The notes under the pieces are model-generated. The model had not been told where the DNA came from, made no database searches, and saw nothing but the letters and a program-made list of their open reading frames with translations. 64,000 nucleotides of DNA from Mumia xiangluensis (GTDB lineage: Bacteria; Actinomycetota; Actinomycetes; Propionibacteriales; Nocardioidaceae): NCBI RefSeq assembly GCF_010994095.1, contig NZ_WJYO01000002.1:620001-684000 (forward strand). Direction: 5' to 3'. Position 1 is the first letter of the stretch. Every line of letters starts with the position of its first letter. Positions 18,163 through 27,392 of this stretch are shown here, in pieces. The translations under genes and the position numbers were made by a program.

Positions 18163-18175
18163 GTCAATGGTTGAC
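18163..18175. promoter_or_regulatory. Inverted repeat GTCAA-TGG-TTGAC, putative operator
   Basis: A perfect 5-bp inverted repeat with a 3-bp centre lies between the divergently transcribed dpp operon and MFS gene. No adjacent regulator gene exists, so the binding factor is unknown. Confidence 0.3.
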
Positions 18176-18238
18176 TCGCGGAACGAGACGTCGTGACCCA
18201 ACCGTGTCCTTGAGAACCGCGCATGACAGATTGGCTCG

Positions 18239-19441
18239 GTGACGCAGCCCTCCCTCGAGTCCGCCGGCAAGCGTGCGTTCGTCCTCGTCTGCATCGTGCT
18301 TCTCGCCCTGAACCTCCGCGCATCCGTCGGCAGCGTCGGCGTCGTGCTGACCGACATCATCGACGGGCTCGGCATGTCCCCCACCACGGCCGGGGTGCTG
18401 ACGACGCTCCCCGTGGTGCTGTTCGCCGTCGTCGGATCGCTCGCCAACTCCGTCGTACGCGCGATCGGGCTCCACACGACCGCGACCGTCGCGCTCGCCG
18501 TGATCGCGGTGGGACTGGCGTCGCGCGCCTTCGTCGACAGCAGCGCCGTGTTCCTCGTGGCGTCGGCGGTCTCGCTCGCCGGCTGCGCGGTCGGCAACGT
18601 GATCCTGCCGCCGCTGGTGAAGGTGCACTTCCCGGACCGGATCGCGCTGATCTCCTCGATCGCCAGCGCCGCCGTCGTCGGCGGCGCGACGCTCTCCGCC
18701 GCGCTGACCGTGCCGCTGTCCGAGGCTGCCGGCGACTGGCGCTGGGGCCTGTTCGCCTGGTCGCTCCTCGCCGCCGTGACCGTGCTGCCGTGGCTCCGCC
18801 TGCTCGGCCACGACGTACGCTCCACCGGCGACACCACCCGGATCTCGACCGGGCAGCTGGTCCGGGCGCCGCTCGCCTGGACGATGGCGGTCTGCTTCGG
18901 CTGCCAGGCCGCTCAGGCGTACGCGCAGTTCGGCTGGTTCCCCGCGATCCTCGAGGACGCCGGACTCGACGATGCGCACGCAGGCGCGATGCTCGCCATC
19001 CTCACCGGCGTCGGGATCCCGGCCGCGCTAGTGCTCCCGGCCCTGATCAGCTGGACCAGCCGACGCCCGTGGGTGCTCCCGTGGTCGTTCGCGGTCCTCA
19101 CGGTCGTCGGGTGGCTCGGGCTGCTCTGGTGGCCCTCGGAAGCGCCGTGGCTGTGGGCGCTCGTGCTGGGTGTCGGCGGAGCGGCGTTCCCGTGGGTGCT
19201 GACGATGATCGCCAAGCGTGCGCGGACCCACGAGGGCACGGTGGCGCTGTCGGCGTTCGTGCAGGGCCTCGGCTACCTGATCGCGGCCCTCGGGCCCTTC
19301 GGGACGGGCGCCCTGCACGACGCGAGCGGCGGTTGGGGTGCCCCGACCGCCATGCTCGTCACGCTCGCCGTGCTGATCGGCGTCGTCGGGTCGTACGTCG
19401 CCCGGCCGATCATGCTCGAGGACCAGCTCCGCGAGGGCTGA
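18239..19441 (+). CDS. MFS transporter, CynX/NimT-like
   Basis: The 400-aa protein has about 12 hydrophobic helices and the N-terminal LALNLRASVGSVG pattern typical of the CynX/NimT/YycB branch of the major facilitator superfamily, which moves cyanate, nitroimidazoles or other small organics; the substrate is unknown. The GTG at 18239 follows a CAGATT box by 6 nt, suggesting a leaderless message. It is transcribed away from dppA and is followed by a 12-bp hairpin. Confidence 0.88.
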   Translation: MTQPSLESAGKRAFVLVCIVLLALNLRASVGSVGVVLTDIIDGLGMSPTTAGVLTTLPVVLFAVVGSLANSVVRAIGLHTTATVALAVIAVGLASRAFVDSSAVFLVASAVSLAGCAVGNVILPPLVKVHFPDRIALISSIASAAVVGGATLSAALTVPLSEAAGDWRWGLFAWSLLAAVTVLPWLRLLGHDVRSTGDTTRISTGQLVRAPLAWTMAVCFGCQAAQAYAQFGWFPAILEDAGLDDAHAGAMLAILTGVGIPAALVLPALISWTSRRPWVLPWSFAVLTVVGWLGLLWWPSEAPWLWALVLGVGGAAFPWVLTMIAKRARTHEGTVALSAFVQGLGYLIAALGPFGTGALHDASGGWGAPTAMLVTLAVLIGVVGSYVARPIMLEDQLREG

Positions 19442-19475
19442 GCCCTCCGTACGGGGGCACTCCTCGGGTTGGTCA

Positions 19476-19512
19476 GTGAGTGGTCACCCGACTAGGACGC
19501 GTGACCACTCAC
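19476..19512. terminator. Bidirectional hairpin between convergent MFS and radical SAM genes
   Basis: GTGAGTGGTCAC and its exact complement GTGACCACTCAC form a 12-bp perfect stem with a 13-nt loop, 35 nt after the MFS stop and 85 nt beyond the radical SAM stop. It lacks T-tracts. Confidence 0.6.
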
Positions 19513-19597
19513 GCACCGACGGGCGCAGCCACGGCACGGCACGGCAGTCGCGGGTACAAGACTCGGCCGCACCGCGCACTGGCCCGACGCACGCGCG

Positions 19598-21550
19598 TCA
19601 GACGACGCTTAAGGGCAGCAGCGTCTTGCCCGTGGGGCCGATCTGGATCTCGGTGTCCATCTGCGGGCAGACGCCGCAGTCGAAGCACGGGGTCCAGCGG
19701 CAGTCCTCGACCTCCATCGCGCCGTCGGGATCGATGGCGTCCTGCCAGTCCTCCCACAGCCAGTCGCGGTCGAGACCGGAGTCGAGGTGGTCCCAGGGGA
19801 GGACCTCGGCGTACTCGCGCTCACGCGTCGTGTACCAGTCGAGGTCGACCGGCTCGCCCGCCAACGCCTCGGCCGCACCGCGCTCCCAGCGGTCGTACGA
19901 GAAGTGCTCGCTCCAGCCGTCGAAGCGGCCGCCGTCGCGCCAGACCGCCTCGATGATGCGGCCGACCCGGCGGTCGCCGCGCGAGAGCAGGCCTTCGATC
20001 GTGCCGGGCTTGCCGTCGTGGTAGCGGAAGCCGATCGCCCGGCCGAACCGCTTGTCCGACTGCACCGACGCCCGGAGCTTGCGCAGACGGTCGTCGGTCG
20101 TCTCGTGGTCGAGCTGACCCGCCCACTGGAACGGCGTGTGCGCCTTGGGTACGAAGCCGCCGATCGACACCGTGCACCGGATGTCCTTGCGGCCCGACAC
20201 CTCACGGCCCGTCTCGATGACCTTCTTGGCGAGCTCGCCGATCTGCAGGACGTCCTCGTCGGTCTCGGTGGGGAGCCCGCACATGAAGTAGAGCTTCACC
20301 TGACGCCAGCCGTGCGAGTAGGCGGCGGAGACCGTACGGATGAGGTCCTCCTCGGACACCATCTTGTTGATCACCTTGCGGAGACGCTCCGAGCCGCCCT
20401 CGGGGGCGAACGTCAGGCCCGAGCGGCGCCCGTTGCGGCTGAACTCGTTGGCCAGCGTGATGTTGAAGGCGTCCACACGGGTGCTCGGCAGCGACAGCGA
20501 CGTGTTGGTGCCCTCGTAGCGGTCACCGAGCTGCTTGGCGACCTCGCCGATCTCCGTGTGGTCGGCGCTCGACAACGACAACAGGCCGACCTCCTCGAAG
20601 CCGGACTTCTTGAGGCCGTTGTCGACCATCTCGCCGATCGTCTGCAGGCTCCGCTCGCGGACGGGGCGCGTGATCATGCCCGCCTGGCAGAAGCGGCAGC
20701 CGCGCGTGCAGCCGCGGAAGATCTCCACCGAGTAGCGCTCGTGGACGGTCTCCGCGAGCGGGACCAGGGGGTTCTTGGGGTACGGCCACTGGTCGAGGTC
20801 CATGAGCGTGTGCTTCGTGACCCGCCACGGGACGCCCGCGCGGTTCGGGGCGACGCGCTGGATGCGACCGTCGGGGAGGTAGCTGACGTCGTAGAACTTA
20901 GGGACGTACACGCTGCCGGAGCGCGCCAGGCGCATCAGCACCTCGTCACGTCCACCCGGTCGGCCCTCGGCCTTCCACTCGCGCACCACGTCGCTGATCT
21001 TGAGGACGATCTCCTCACCGTCGCCGAGGACGGCTGCGTCGATGAAGTCCGCGATCGGCTCCGGGTTGAACGCCGCGTGCCCGCCCGAGAGGACGATCGG
21101 GTCGGCGTCGGTCCGGTCGACGGCGTGCAGCGGGATGCCAGCGAGGTCGAGCGCCGTCAGCAGGTTGGTGTAGCCGAGCTCGGTGGAGAACGACACACCG
21201 AGGAGGTCGAACGCGCGGACCGGCCGGTGCGTGTCGACGGTGAACTGCGGGATGCCGTGCTCGCGCATCGCGGCTTCCATGTCCGGGAACACCGCGTACG
21301 TGCGCTCGGCCAGCAGCCAGTCGCGCTCGTTGAGGACCTCGTACAGGATCTGGACGCCCTGGTTGGGGAGCCCGACCTCGTACGCGTCCGGGTACATCAG
21401 GGCCCACCGGACGTCGGCGGCACCCCAGTCCTTGACGACGGAGTTCAGCTCGCCGCCGACGTACTGGATCGGCTTGCTGATCGTCGGGAGGATCGGCTCG
21501 AGGCGGTCGAAGACCGACGCGACGGTGTCGTCGAGTGGCTGCACGGACAT
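19598..21550 (-). CDS. TIGR03960 family B12-binding radical SAM protein
   Basis: The 650-aa protein starts MSVQPLDD and soon shows KPIQYVGGELNSVVKDW, conserved in TIGR03960. A B12-binding-like region comes first, then the radical SAM cluster motif CTRGCRFCQAG near residues 280-290, and a C-terminal CFDCGVCPQ cysteine patch around 635. It probably modifies an RNA or protein substrate together with the TIGR03936 protein, which here is 7 kb away. The ATG at 21550 is chosen over a GTG at 21556 because TACTCT ends exactly 7 nt before it. It follows rodA on the same strand. Confidence 0.93.
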   Translation of the reverse strand: MSVQPLDDTVASVFDRLEPILPTISKPIQYVGGELNSVVKDWGAADVRWALMYPDAYEVGLPNQGVQILYEVLNERDWLLAERTYAVFPDMEAAMREHGIPQFTVDTHRPVRAFDLLGVSFSTELGYTNLLTALDLAGIPLHAVDRTDADPIVLSGGHAAFNPEPIADFIDAAVLGDGEEIVLKISDVVREWKAEGRPGGRDEVLMRLARSGSVYVPKFYDVSYLPDGRIQRVAPNRAGVPWRVTKHTLMDLDQWPYPKNPLVPLAETVHERYSVEIFRGCTRGCRFCQAGMITRPVRERSLQTIGEMVDNGLKKSGFEEVGLLSLSSADHTEIGEVAKQLGDRYEGTNTSLSLPSTRVDAFNITLANEFSRNGRRSGLTFAPEGGSERLRKVINKMVSEEDLIRTVSAAYSHGWRQVKLYFMCGLPTETDEDVLQIGELAKKVIETGREVSGRKDIRCTVSIGGFVPKAHTPFQWAGQLDHETTDDRLRKLRASVQSDKRFGRAIGFRYHDGKPGTIEGLLSRGDRRVGRIIEAVWRDGGRFDGWSEHFSYDRWERGAAEALAGEPVDLDWYTTREREYAEVLPWDHLDSGLDRDWLWEDWQDAIDPDGAMEVEDCRWTPCFDCGVCPQMDTEIQIGPTGKTLLPLSVV

Positions 21551-21557
21551 GCTCACC

Positions 21558-21563
21558 AGAGTA
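21558..21563 (-). promoter_or_regulatory. -10 box (TACTCT), leaderless start of the radical SAM gene
   Basis: TACTCT is followed by 7 nt and the ATG at 21550, favouring this start over the GTG two codons earlier. Confidence 0.45.
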
Positions 21564-21599
21564 ACGACCGGGCCCCCACCCTCCGAATCCGTCGCCAGG

Positions 21600-22808
21600 T
21601 CAGCGGGAACGGGCGGCGCGCGAGCGGGCGACCACGACGGGCGGTGCGCTGCGGCGGTCGATCGCCACCAGCAGCCCGACGGCCATCGCCGAGGCGAACA
21701 ACGCCGTGCCGCCGTAGGACACGAACGGCAGCGGGACCCCGGTCACCGGCATGATCCCCAGCGACATCCCGATGTTCTGGAACGCCTGGAAGCCGAACCA
21801 GCACGCGACCCCGGAGGCGGCGAGCCGGTCGAACAGGTCGTCGGTACGGCGGGCGATCCGCAGGCACCGCCACACCAGCACCCCGAGCAGGACGACGACC
21901 AGCCCGGCTCCGAGCAGCCCCAGCTCCTCCCCCGCGACCGTGAAGACGAAGTCGGTGTGCTGCTCCGGCACGAAACCGGCCTGCGTCTGCGTGCCGTGGA
22001 ACAGGCCCTGCCCGAGCACGCCGCCGTTGCCGATCGCGATCCTGGCCTGGACGGTGTTGTAGCCGGCGCCCCTCGGATCGAGTCCCGGGTCGGTGAACGC
22101 CTCGAAGCGCAGCACCTGGTACTCCTCGATCAGCCCGACGGAGACCGCGACCACGATCGCCGTGACACCCGCCGCGACCAGTCCGACGAGCCAGGCGAGC
22201 CGGACTCCCGCCACCGCGAGGACCCCCAGCACGATCGCGATCAGCACCATCAGCGTGCCGAGGTCGGGCTGCGCCAGGATCAGCGTCGCCGGCACGGCGG
22301 CGCAGGCGAGCGCGAGGAGGACGTCGGACGACCGGACCGTACGCCGCATCGCCCCCTCCGTCCGCTCGGCGAAGAGCAGCGCCATCACGAGGACGACGCC
22401 GAGCTTCGCGAGCTCGGCCGGCTGGAGCGAGAGTCCTCCGACCTGCAGCCACGAGCGCGACCCGTTGACGACGGCCCCGATCCCGGGCACGAACACGAGC
22501 ACGAGGCCCAGCACCGCACCGCCGTAGATCACCGGCGCCCACAGCCGGATCCACCGACGGTCGGTGCACGCCATGACGGCGCCCAGCCCGGCGGCGATCA
22601 CGATGTTGGTGGCCTGCTTGACGAGGTACGCGGTGGGGTCGCCGCCGGTCAGGTCGTCGCGCGAGGCCGTCGCGGACCAGACCAGCAGCATCCCGATCAC
22701 CGACAGGCTGAGCGCTGAGCCGACCAGGAGGAGGTCGACGTCGCCCCACCACGGCCGGCGCGCGCTCCCGGGCCGCGACGGCGGGCGTACGGTGCCTCGG
22801 CTGCTCAT
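21600..22808 (-). CDS. rodA: Rod-shape SEDS peptidoglycan glycosyltransferase RodA
   Basis: RodA polymerises lipid II into glycan strands during side-wall growth, paired with PBP2. The 402-aa protein has about ten membrane helices (VDLLLVGSALSLSVIGMLLVWSATA; ATNIVIAAGLGAVMACT) and the SEDS blocks WLQVGGLSLQPAELAKLGVV, GFVPEQHTDFVFTVAGEELG and PVTGVPLPFVSYGG. The ATG at 22808 overlaps the mrdA stop by 4 nt. It closes the mreBCD-mrdA-rodA operon. Confidence 0.95.
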   Translation of the reverse strand: MSSRGTVRPPSRPGSARRPWWGDVDLLLVGSALSLSVIGMLLVWSATASRDDLTGGDPTAYLVKQATNIVIAAGLGAVMACTDRRWIRLWAPVIYGGAVLGLVLVFVPGIGAVVNGSRSWLQVGGLSLQPAELAKLGVVLVMALLFAERTEGAMRRTVRSSDVLLALACAAVPATLILAQPDLGTLMVLIAIVLGVLAVAGVRLAWLVGLVAAGVTAIVVAVSVGLIEEYQVLRFEAFTDPGLDPRGAGYNTVQARIAIGNGGVLGQGLFHGTQTQAGFVPEQHTDFVFTVAGEELGLLGAGLVVVLLGVLVWRCLRIARRTDDLFDRLAASGVACWFGFQAFQNIGMSLGIMPVTGVPLPFVSYGGTALFASAMAVGLLVAIDRRSAPPVVVARSRAARSR

Positions 22809-24925
22809 CCGTCGTCCCCCTCGCGCTTGCGCGCCACCGGGGGCAGGATCTTGCCGTCCTCGGCGATCCGCGGCAGCGCCTTCGGCGGCCGGGCGTTCGG
22901 CATCAGCGCCGTGTCGCGGTCGACGGTGCCGCCCTTGATGCCGTAGAGGCCCTCCCAGATCGCCCGCACGGCATCGCCGGAGGAGCCGGAGCCGGTGCCT
23001 CCCTGCTCCATCATCATCACGACCACGTAGTCGTCGTCGTACGACGCCACCCAGCCGGTGGTCTGCCGACCGGTGACCTCGGCGGTGCCGGTCTTCGAGC
23101 GGATCTTCACCTTGTCGAGCGGGAAGCCGCCCATCTTCCACGCCATCGTGCCGGTCCTCGCGGTGTCGAGGAGCGCGTCGTCGATGTAGCGGAGGTGCTT
23201 CTTGGTGACCGGGACCTTCCCCGCCTTCTTGGCCGGGATCTTCCGCACCACGGAGCCGTCAGCGGCGAGGACCGCCTTGGCCACGCGCGGCTCGTACAGC
23301 GTGCCGCCGTTGGCAAGGGCTGCGTACGCCGTCGCAAGCTGCAGCGGCGACACGAGGGTCTCGCCCTGCCCGATCGAGAAGTTCACGGCGTCACCCGCGC
23401 GGTAGACGTAGCCGTCCGCGCAGAACTCGCGCGCGAACAGCCGGAGGTAGGCGCTCTTGACCTTCTCCGGCCGCTTCGCGATGCGGCAGTAGCGGTCCTT
23501 GTTGGCCTCCCAGTAGTCCTGGCGCCACTGCCGGTCGCCGATCCGCCCGCTCGCCTCCCCCGGGATGTCGATGCCGGTCCGCTCCCCGAAGCCGAACGCC
23601 CGCGCCATCTCGACCAGCGGGTCGTGCACCCCGATCTCGGCGTCGCTGCCGCCCTGGGCGAGCCACCCGGCGTACGCGATGCGGTAGAAGAACGTGTCGC
23701 AGGAGACGGCGAGCGCCTGGTCGAAGCCGATCGAGCCGTACGACGCCGACTCGTAGTTCTTGAACCACCGGTTGCCGACCTGCAGACCGGACGAGCAGTC
23801 GAGCCGGTCACCGGTCTCCCAGCGGTCCTCCAGCGCACCGGCGGCGACGAACGGCTTCCAGGTCGAGCCCGGGGCGAGCTGCGCCTGGCTGAACCGTGAG
23901 AGCAGCGGGGTGCCGGAGTCGTCGGCGTACAGCGCCTCGAGCTGGCGGTCGGTGATGCCGTCGACCCAGACCTCCGGGTCGTACGACGGGTAGCTGGCCG
24001 CCGCGATCACCCGGCCGTCATCGGGGTCGAGGACGACCGCCGCGCCGGCCGACGCCTCGTAGTCACGGCCGGTGACGTCGTCGTGGGTGGTGCGGGCCTT
24101 CTTGATCGCCTTCTCGAGCTGGGACTCGACGAGAGCCTGGACGCGTGCGTCGATGCTCGTCACGAGGGTGCCTCCGGCCTCCGGCTCGACGGCGGCGCCC
24201 TCCGCGATCACGCGTCCGCGGGAGTCGACGGACTTGCCGGTCGTCCCCGGAACACCCCGCAGGTCGGCGTCGTAGCTGCGCTCGACGCCCGCGCGCCCCA
24301 CCACCGACGCGGCGTTGAGGGTCCGGTCGTCGGCCTCGCGCGCGGCGTCGTACTCGTCGGCCGTGATCCCGCTGACGTAGCCGAGCAGCTGTGCGGCGTT
24401 GACGCCCTCGGGACGCGGGTACGCGCGCACGGACCGCTGCTCCGCGGCAACCGCCGGGAACTCCTCGCCGCGCTCGGACAGCGAGAGCGCGACGTCGCGG
24501 GGCACGTCCTGGGCGACGGGCACCGGCTCGTACGGACTGCCGTTCCAGCACGACGGCGGCTCAGGGGCGCCCTCCTCGCCGCAGAGCTTGATGCGGTCGA
24601 GGAGCACGTCGTACTTCAGGTCCACGAGCTTCGCGAGACGGCCGAGGACGTCGGTCTGCTTCGCGGCGTCGAGCCTCGTGAGCTGCGACCGGTCGACGGT
24701 CACCACCCAGGTCACGCGGTTCGCGGCGAGCGGCCGGCCCATCGCGTCGACGACCAGGCCCCGTTGCGGCTGCACGACGACCTGGCGGGTGGCGTTGTTC
24801 TCGGCCTGTGCCTGGTAGGAGTCACCGCCGACGACCTGGACGTACCAGAGGCGCACGAGCAGCGTCGCGAACAGGGCCACGACGAGCACCTGCACCACGA
24901 CGAGCCGTCCCGTGCTGCGACGCAT
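22805..24925 (-). CDS. mrdA: Penicillin-binding protein 2 (elongasome transpeptidase)
   Basis: PBP2 cross-links peptidoglycan for cell elongation and activates RodA. The 706-aa protein has one N-terminal membrane helix (LVVVQVLVVALFATLLVRLWYV), a dimerisation/pedestal domain, and a transpeptidase domain with S354-T-W-K357 (APGSTWKPF), the AVSCDTF motif and K611-T-G (SKTGTAEVTG). Start codons GTG 24934, GTG 24931 and ATG 24925 all compete; the GTGA at 24931 would overlap the mreD stop. I use the ATG. Confidence 0.94.
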   Translation of the reverse strand: MRRSTGRLVVVQVLVVALFATLLVRLWYVQVVGGDSYQAQAENNATRQVVVQPQRGLVVDAMGRPLAANRVTWVVTVDRSQLTRLDAAKQTDVLGRLAKLVDLKYDVLLDRIKLCGEEGAPEPPSCWNGSPYEPVPVAQDVPRDVALSLSERGEEFPAVAAEQRSVRAYPRPEGVNAAQLLGYVSGITADEYDAAREADDRTLNAASVVGRAGVERSYDADLRGVPGTTGKSVDSRGRVIAEGAAVEPEAGGTLVTSIDARVQALVESQLEKAIKKARTTHDDVTGRDYEASAGAAVVLDPDDGRVIAAASYPSYDPEVWVDGITDRQLEALYADDSGTPLLSRFSQAQLAPGSTWKPFVAAGALEDRWETGDRLDCSSGLQVGNRWFKNYESASYGSIGFDQALAVSCDTFFYRIAYAGWLAQGGSDAEIGVHDPLVEMARAFGFGERTGIDIPGEASGRIGDRQWRQDYWEANKDRYCRIAKRPEKVKSAYLRLFAREFCADGYVYRAGDAVNFSIGQGETLVSPLQLATAYAALANGGTLYEPRVAKAVLAADGSVVRKIPAKKAGKVPVTKKHLRYIDDALLDTARTGTMAWKMGGFPLDKVKIRSKTGTAEVTGRQTTGWVASYDDDYVVVMMMEQGGTGSGSSGDAVRAIWEGLYGIKGGTVDRDTALMPNARPPKALPRIAEDGKILPPVARKREGDDG

Positions 24926-24927
24926 GC

Positions 24928-25443
24928 TCACCACCGCACCCGCGGCGCGGGCTCGGCACGCACGAGGAGCATCCGGACGGCCGGGACGACGGCGAGCCCG
25001 AGGACCACGTCGTACACGACGGCCAGCCCGATCACCGGCAGCGCGGCAGCGAGCGTCAGGCCCGGCTCCCCGAGCAGCACACCGGTCAGTGCGAAGACGG
25101 CGAGGCCGACGAACGCCGTCGCCGCGACGGTGGCACCGTCACTGAGCCACGACGGACGGCTCCCGCGGTCCACGGTGCCGGCGAGGAACCCCGCCAGCGC
25201 CATCGCGAGCGCCCATCGGCCGAGCAGGTGGTCGGCGGGCGGCGCGACGTCCAGCAGCAGACCGCCGACGAACCCCGCCCACGCGCCGTCGGTCGGGCCG
25301 CTGCACAGTCCGACCGCGATCACGACCACGAGCACGACGTCGGGGACGACGGCGGTCGGGATGACGGGTGCGAGCACGCTCACCTGCACGATCACCGCAC
25401 CGACCAGCAGCCCGACGACGAGCGCGGCACGACGGGCGGCCAC
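24928..25443 (-). CDS. mreD: Rod-shape-determining protein MreD
   Basis: The 171-aa membrane protein has about five hydrophobic helices (ALVVGLLVGAVIVQVSVLAP; VVPDVVLVVVIAVGLCSG) and the GAWAGFVGGLLLDVAPP segment typical of MreD. It belongs to the elongasome that links MreB to wall synthesis. A GTG at 25443 starts 1 nt after the mreC stop, and the end touches mrdA. A longer open frame to 25821 lies within mreC and is discarded. Confidence 0.88.
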   Translation of the reverse strand: MAARRAALVVGLLVGAVIVQVSVLAPVIPTAVVPDVVLVVVIAVGLCSGPTDGAWAGFVGGLLLDVAPPADHLLGRWALAMALAGFLAGTVDRGSRPSWLSDGATVAATAFVGLAVFALTGVLLGEPGLTLAAALPVIGLAVVYDVVLGLAVVPAVRMLLVRAEPAPRVRW

Positions 25444-25444
25444 G

Positions 25445-26296
25445 TCACGACCCCTGGCGTGCGCCGACCACGACCGCGACCGTGTCGAGCGCCGAGAAGT
25501 CGACGTACGGCGCCACGGTGACCGAGGCAGTCTCGTCGCGCGGTGACTCCACGACCTTCTCGACGCGTCCGATGGGGACTCCCGCGATGTAGGGGACGCC
25601 GCCGCGCGAGCCCCACGACACGATCGGGTCCCCGACCTCGGGCACCGCGGACCGGTCCAGCGCCTCGAGCTGGAGACGGCCGGTGCCCGACACCGAGCCG
25701 TCGCCTCGGAGCATGCCGAGCTCGTGCTCGGCGCCGAGGCGCGCGCCCACGACCGAGTCGGCGTCGACGAGCAGGAGGACGGTCGCGTTGGTCGGTGACG
25801 CGCTGATGACCCGGCCGACAAGCCCGTCCGGGCCGAGCACCGTCATGTCGCGACGGACGCCGCGGGTCGTCCCCGCGTCGAGGGTGACCGTACGGCGGAA
25901 GGACTGCGCCGACCCGATGCCGACGACGTGCGCCGTCACGGTCTCGAGGTCGGCCGCCGTCGTGTACGCGGCGAGCGCGTCGTACTCGGCGAGCCGCGTC
26001 CGGTCGACGTCGGAGGAGGCGACGAGCCCCCGGAGGCGAGCGTTCTCGGCCTCGAGGTCGGCGTTCTTCGCGCGCAGGTCGTCGCGGGTCGCGAACGCGT
26101 CGACGCCGAAGGGCGAGAGCAGCCGGTTGGCACCGGACTCCAGCGGACCGAGGACTGCGCCGGCGGCCGTACGCGCGGGTGATCCGGCACCGGTCAGGTC
26201 GATGCTGATCAGTGCGACGGCGGCGAGGAGGAGCACGAGGAGCACCGTGCGTGGACGGCGCGGCTCGCGGTCGGGACGGGTCCTGGTCCGGGCCAC
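25445..26296 (-). CDS. mreC: Rod-shape-determining protein MreC
   Basis: The 283-aa protein has a short basic cytoplasmic N-terminus, one membrane helix (VLLVLLLAAVALISIDLTG), a coiled coil at about 68-95 (DDLRAKNADLEAENARLRGLV) and the extracytoplasmic beta-barrel region with GTTRGVRRDMTVLGPDGLVGRV and DPIVSWGSRGGVPYIAGVPIGRV. It starts 4 nt after the mreB stop. MreC scaffolds PBP2 and RodA. Confidence 0.94.
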   Translation of the reverse strand: MARTRTRPDREPRRPRTVLLVLLLAAVALISIDLTGAGSPARTAAGAVLGPLESGANRLLSPFGVDAFATRDDLRAKNADLEAENARLRGLVASSDVDRTRLAEYDALAAYTTAADLETVTAHVVGIGSAQSFRRTVTLDAGTTRGVRRDMTVLGPDGLVGRVISASPTNATVLLLVDADSVVGARLGAEHELGMLRGDGSVSGTGRLQLEALDRSAVPEVGDPIVSWGSRGGVPYIAGVPIGRVEKVVESPRDETASVTVAPYVDFSALDTVAVVVGARQGS

Positions 26297-26300
26297 GGCG

Positions 26301-27335
26301 TCACCTCCGGGGCTCGGAGGTGAGCACCTGCTGCAGGGCGTCGAACTCCTCCACGCACTTGCCGGCTCCGAGCGCCACGGAGTGCAGCGGGTCGTCGACG
26401 ACGTGGACCGGGATCTGCGTCTCGTGGCGGATGCGGTCGTCGAGCCCGTGCAGCAGCGCGCCGCCGCCGGTGAGCACGATGCCGCGGTCCATGATGTCGC
26501 CGGCGAGCTCGGGCGGCGTCAGGTCGAGGGTGGCTCGGACCGCGTCGACGATCGCGGCGACCGGCTCCTCGAGCGCACGGCGCACCTCGGCGGCGGTCAC
26601 CTCGACCGTACGAGGCAGTCCGCCCACGAGGTCGCGGCCGCGCACCTGCACGGTCCGCTCGTCGGCCATCGGGAACGCCGACCCTGCCGCGACCTTGAGG
26701 TCCTCGGCCGTACGCTCCCCCAGCAGCAGCGCGTGCTCCTTCTTGAACCACGCGACGATGGCCTCGTCGAGGTCGTCACCGGCCGTCCGGATGGACTTGC
26801 TCGCAACGATCCCGCCGAGGGCGATGACGGCGACCTCGGTCGTACCCCCTCCGACGTCCACGATCATGTTGCCGGTCGGCTCGTGCACGGGGAGCCCGGC
26901 GCCGAGCGCGGCCGCCATCGGCTCCTCGACGATGAACACCTGCCGCGCGCCGGCCTGGTAGCCCGCCTCGCGCACCGCCCGCTGCTCCACGGACGTGATG
27001 GCGCTCGGGACGCAGACGACCAGGCGCGGCTTGGTGAAGTAGCGCCGGCGGTGCACCTGCTGGATGAACAGCCGCAGCATGTGCTCGCACGCCTCGAAGT
27101 CCGCGATCACGCCGTCCTTCATCGGTCGGATCACCGAGATCGCGTCAGGAGTCCGCCCGTGCATGCGCTTCGCCTCGGACCCGACCGCCAGGATCTCGTG
27201 GGTCTGCGCAGCGAGGGCGACGACAGACGGTTCGTCGAGCAGGACGCCCTTGCCTCGTACGTAGACGAGCGTGTTCGCCGTGCCCAGGTCGACCGCCATG
27301 TCGCGCCCGAGCAGGCTCCGCACGGGGAAGGACAT
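26301..27335 (-). CDS. mreB: Rod-shape-determining actin homologue MreB
   Basis: MreB forms ATP-dependent membrane filaments that guide side-wall synthesis. The 344-aa length is typical. Visible actin-fold motifs are MAVDLGTANTLVYVRGKGVLLDEPSVV (phosphate 1), VDVGGGTTEVAVIALGG (phosphate 2) and GIVLTGGGALLHGLD (adenosine). It is the first gene of the elongation operon, with a TAGCCT box 6 nt upstream of its ATG. A very long hairpin just upstream insulates it from the sugar transporter operon. Confidence 0.97.
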   Translation of the reverse strand: MSFPVRSLLGRDMAVDLGTANTLVYVRGKGVLLDEPSVVALAAQTHEILAVGSEAKRMHGRTPDAISVIRPMKDGVIADFEACEHMLRLFIQQVHRRRYFTKPRLVVCVPSAITSVEQRAVREAGYQAGARQVFIVEEPMAAALGAGLPVHEPTGNMIVDVGGGTTEVAVIALGGIVASKSIRTAGDDLDEAIVAWFKKEHALLLGERTAEDLKVAAGSAFPMADERTVQVRGRDLVGGLPRTVEVTAAEVRRALEEPVAAIVDAVRATLDLTPPELAGDIMDRGIVLTGGGALLHGLDDRIRHETQIPVHVVDDPLHSVALGAGKCVEEFDALQQVLTSEPRR

Positions 27336-27341
27336 GCGCTC

Positions 27342-27347
27342 AGGCTA
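27342..27347 (-). promoter_or_regulatory. -10 box (TAGCCT) of the mreB operon, leaderless
   Basis: TAGCCT is followed by 6 nt and the mreB ATG. It lies between the 28-bp hairpin and the gene. Confidence 0.5.
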
Positions 27348-27392
27348 GGTCGGGGTCGCTTCCATCTCGGGCCGACACGCCCTACCGCCCGT

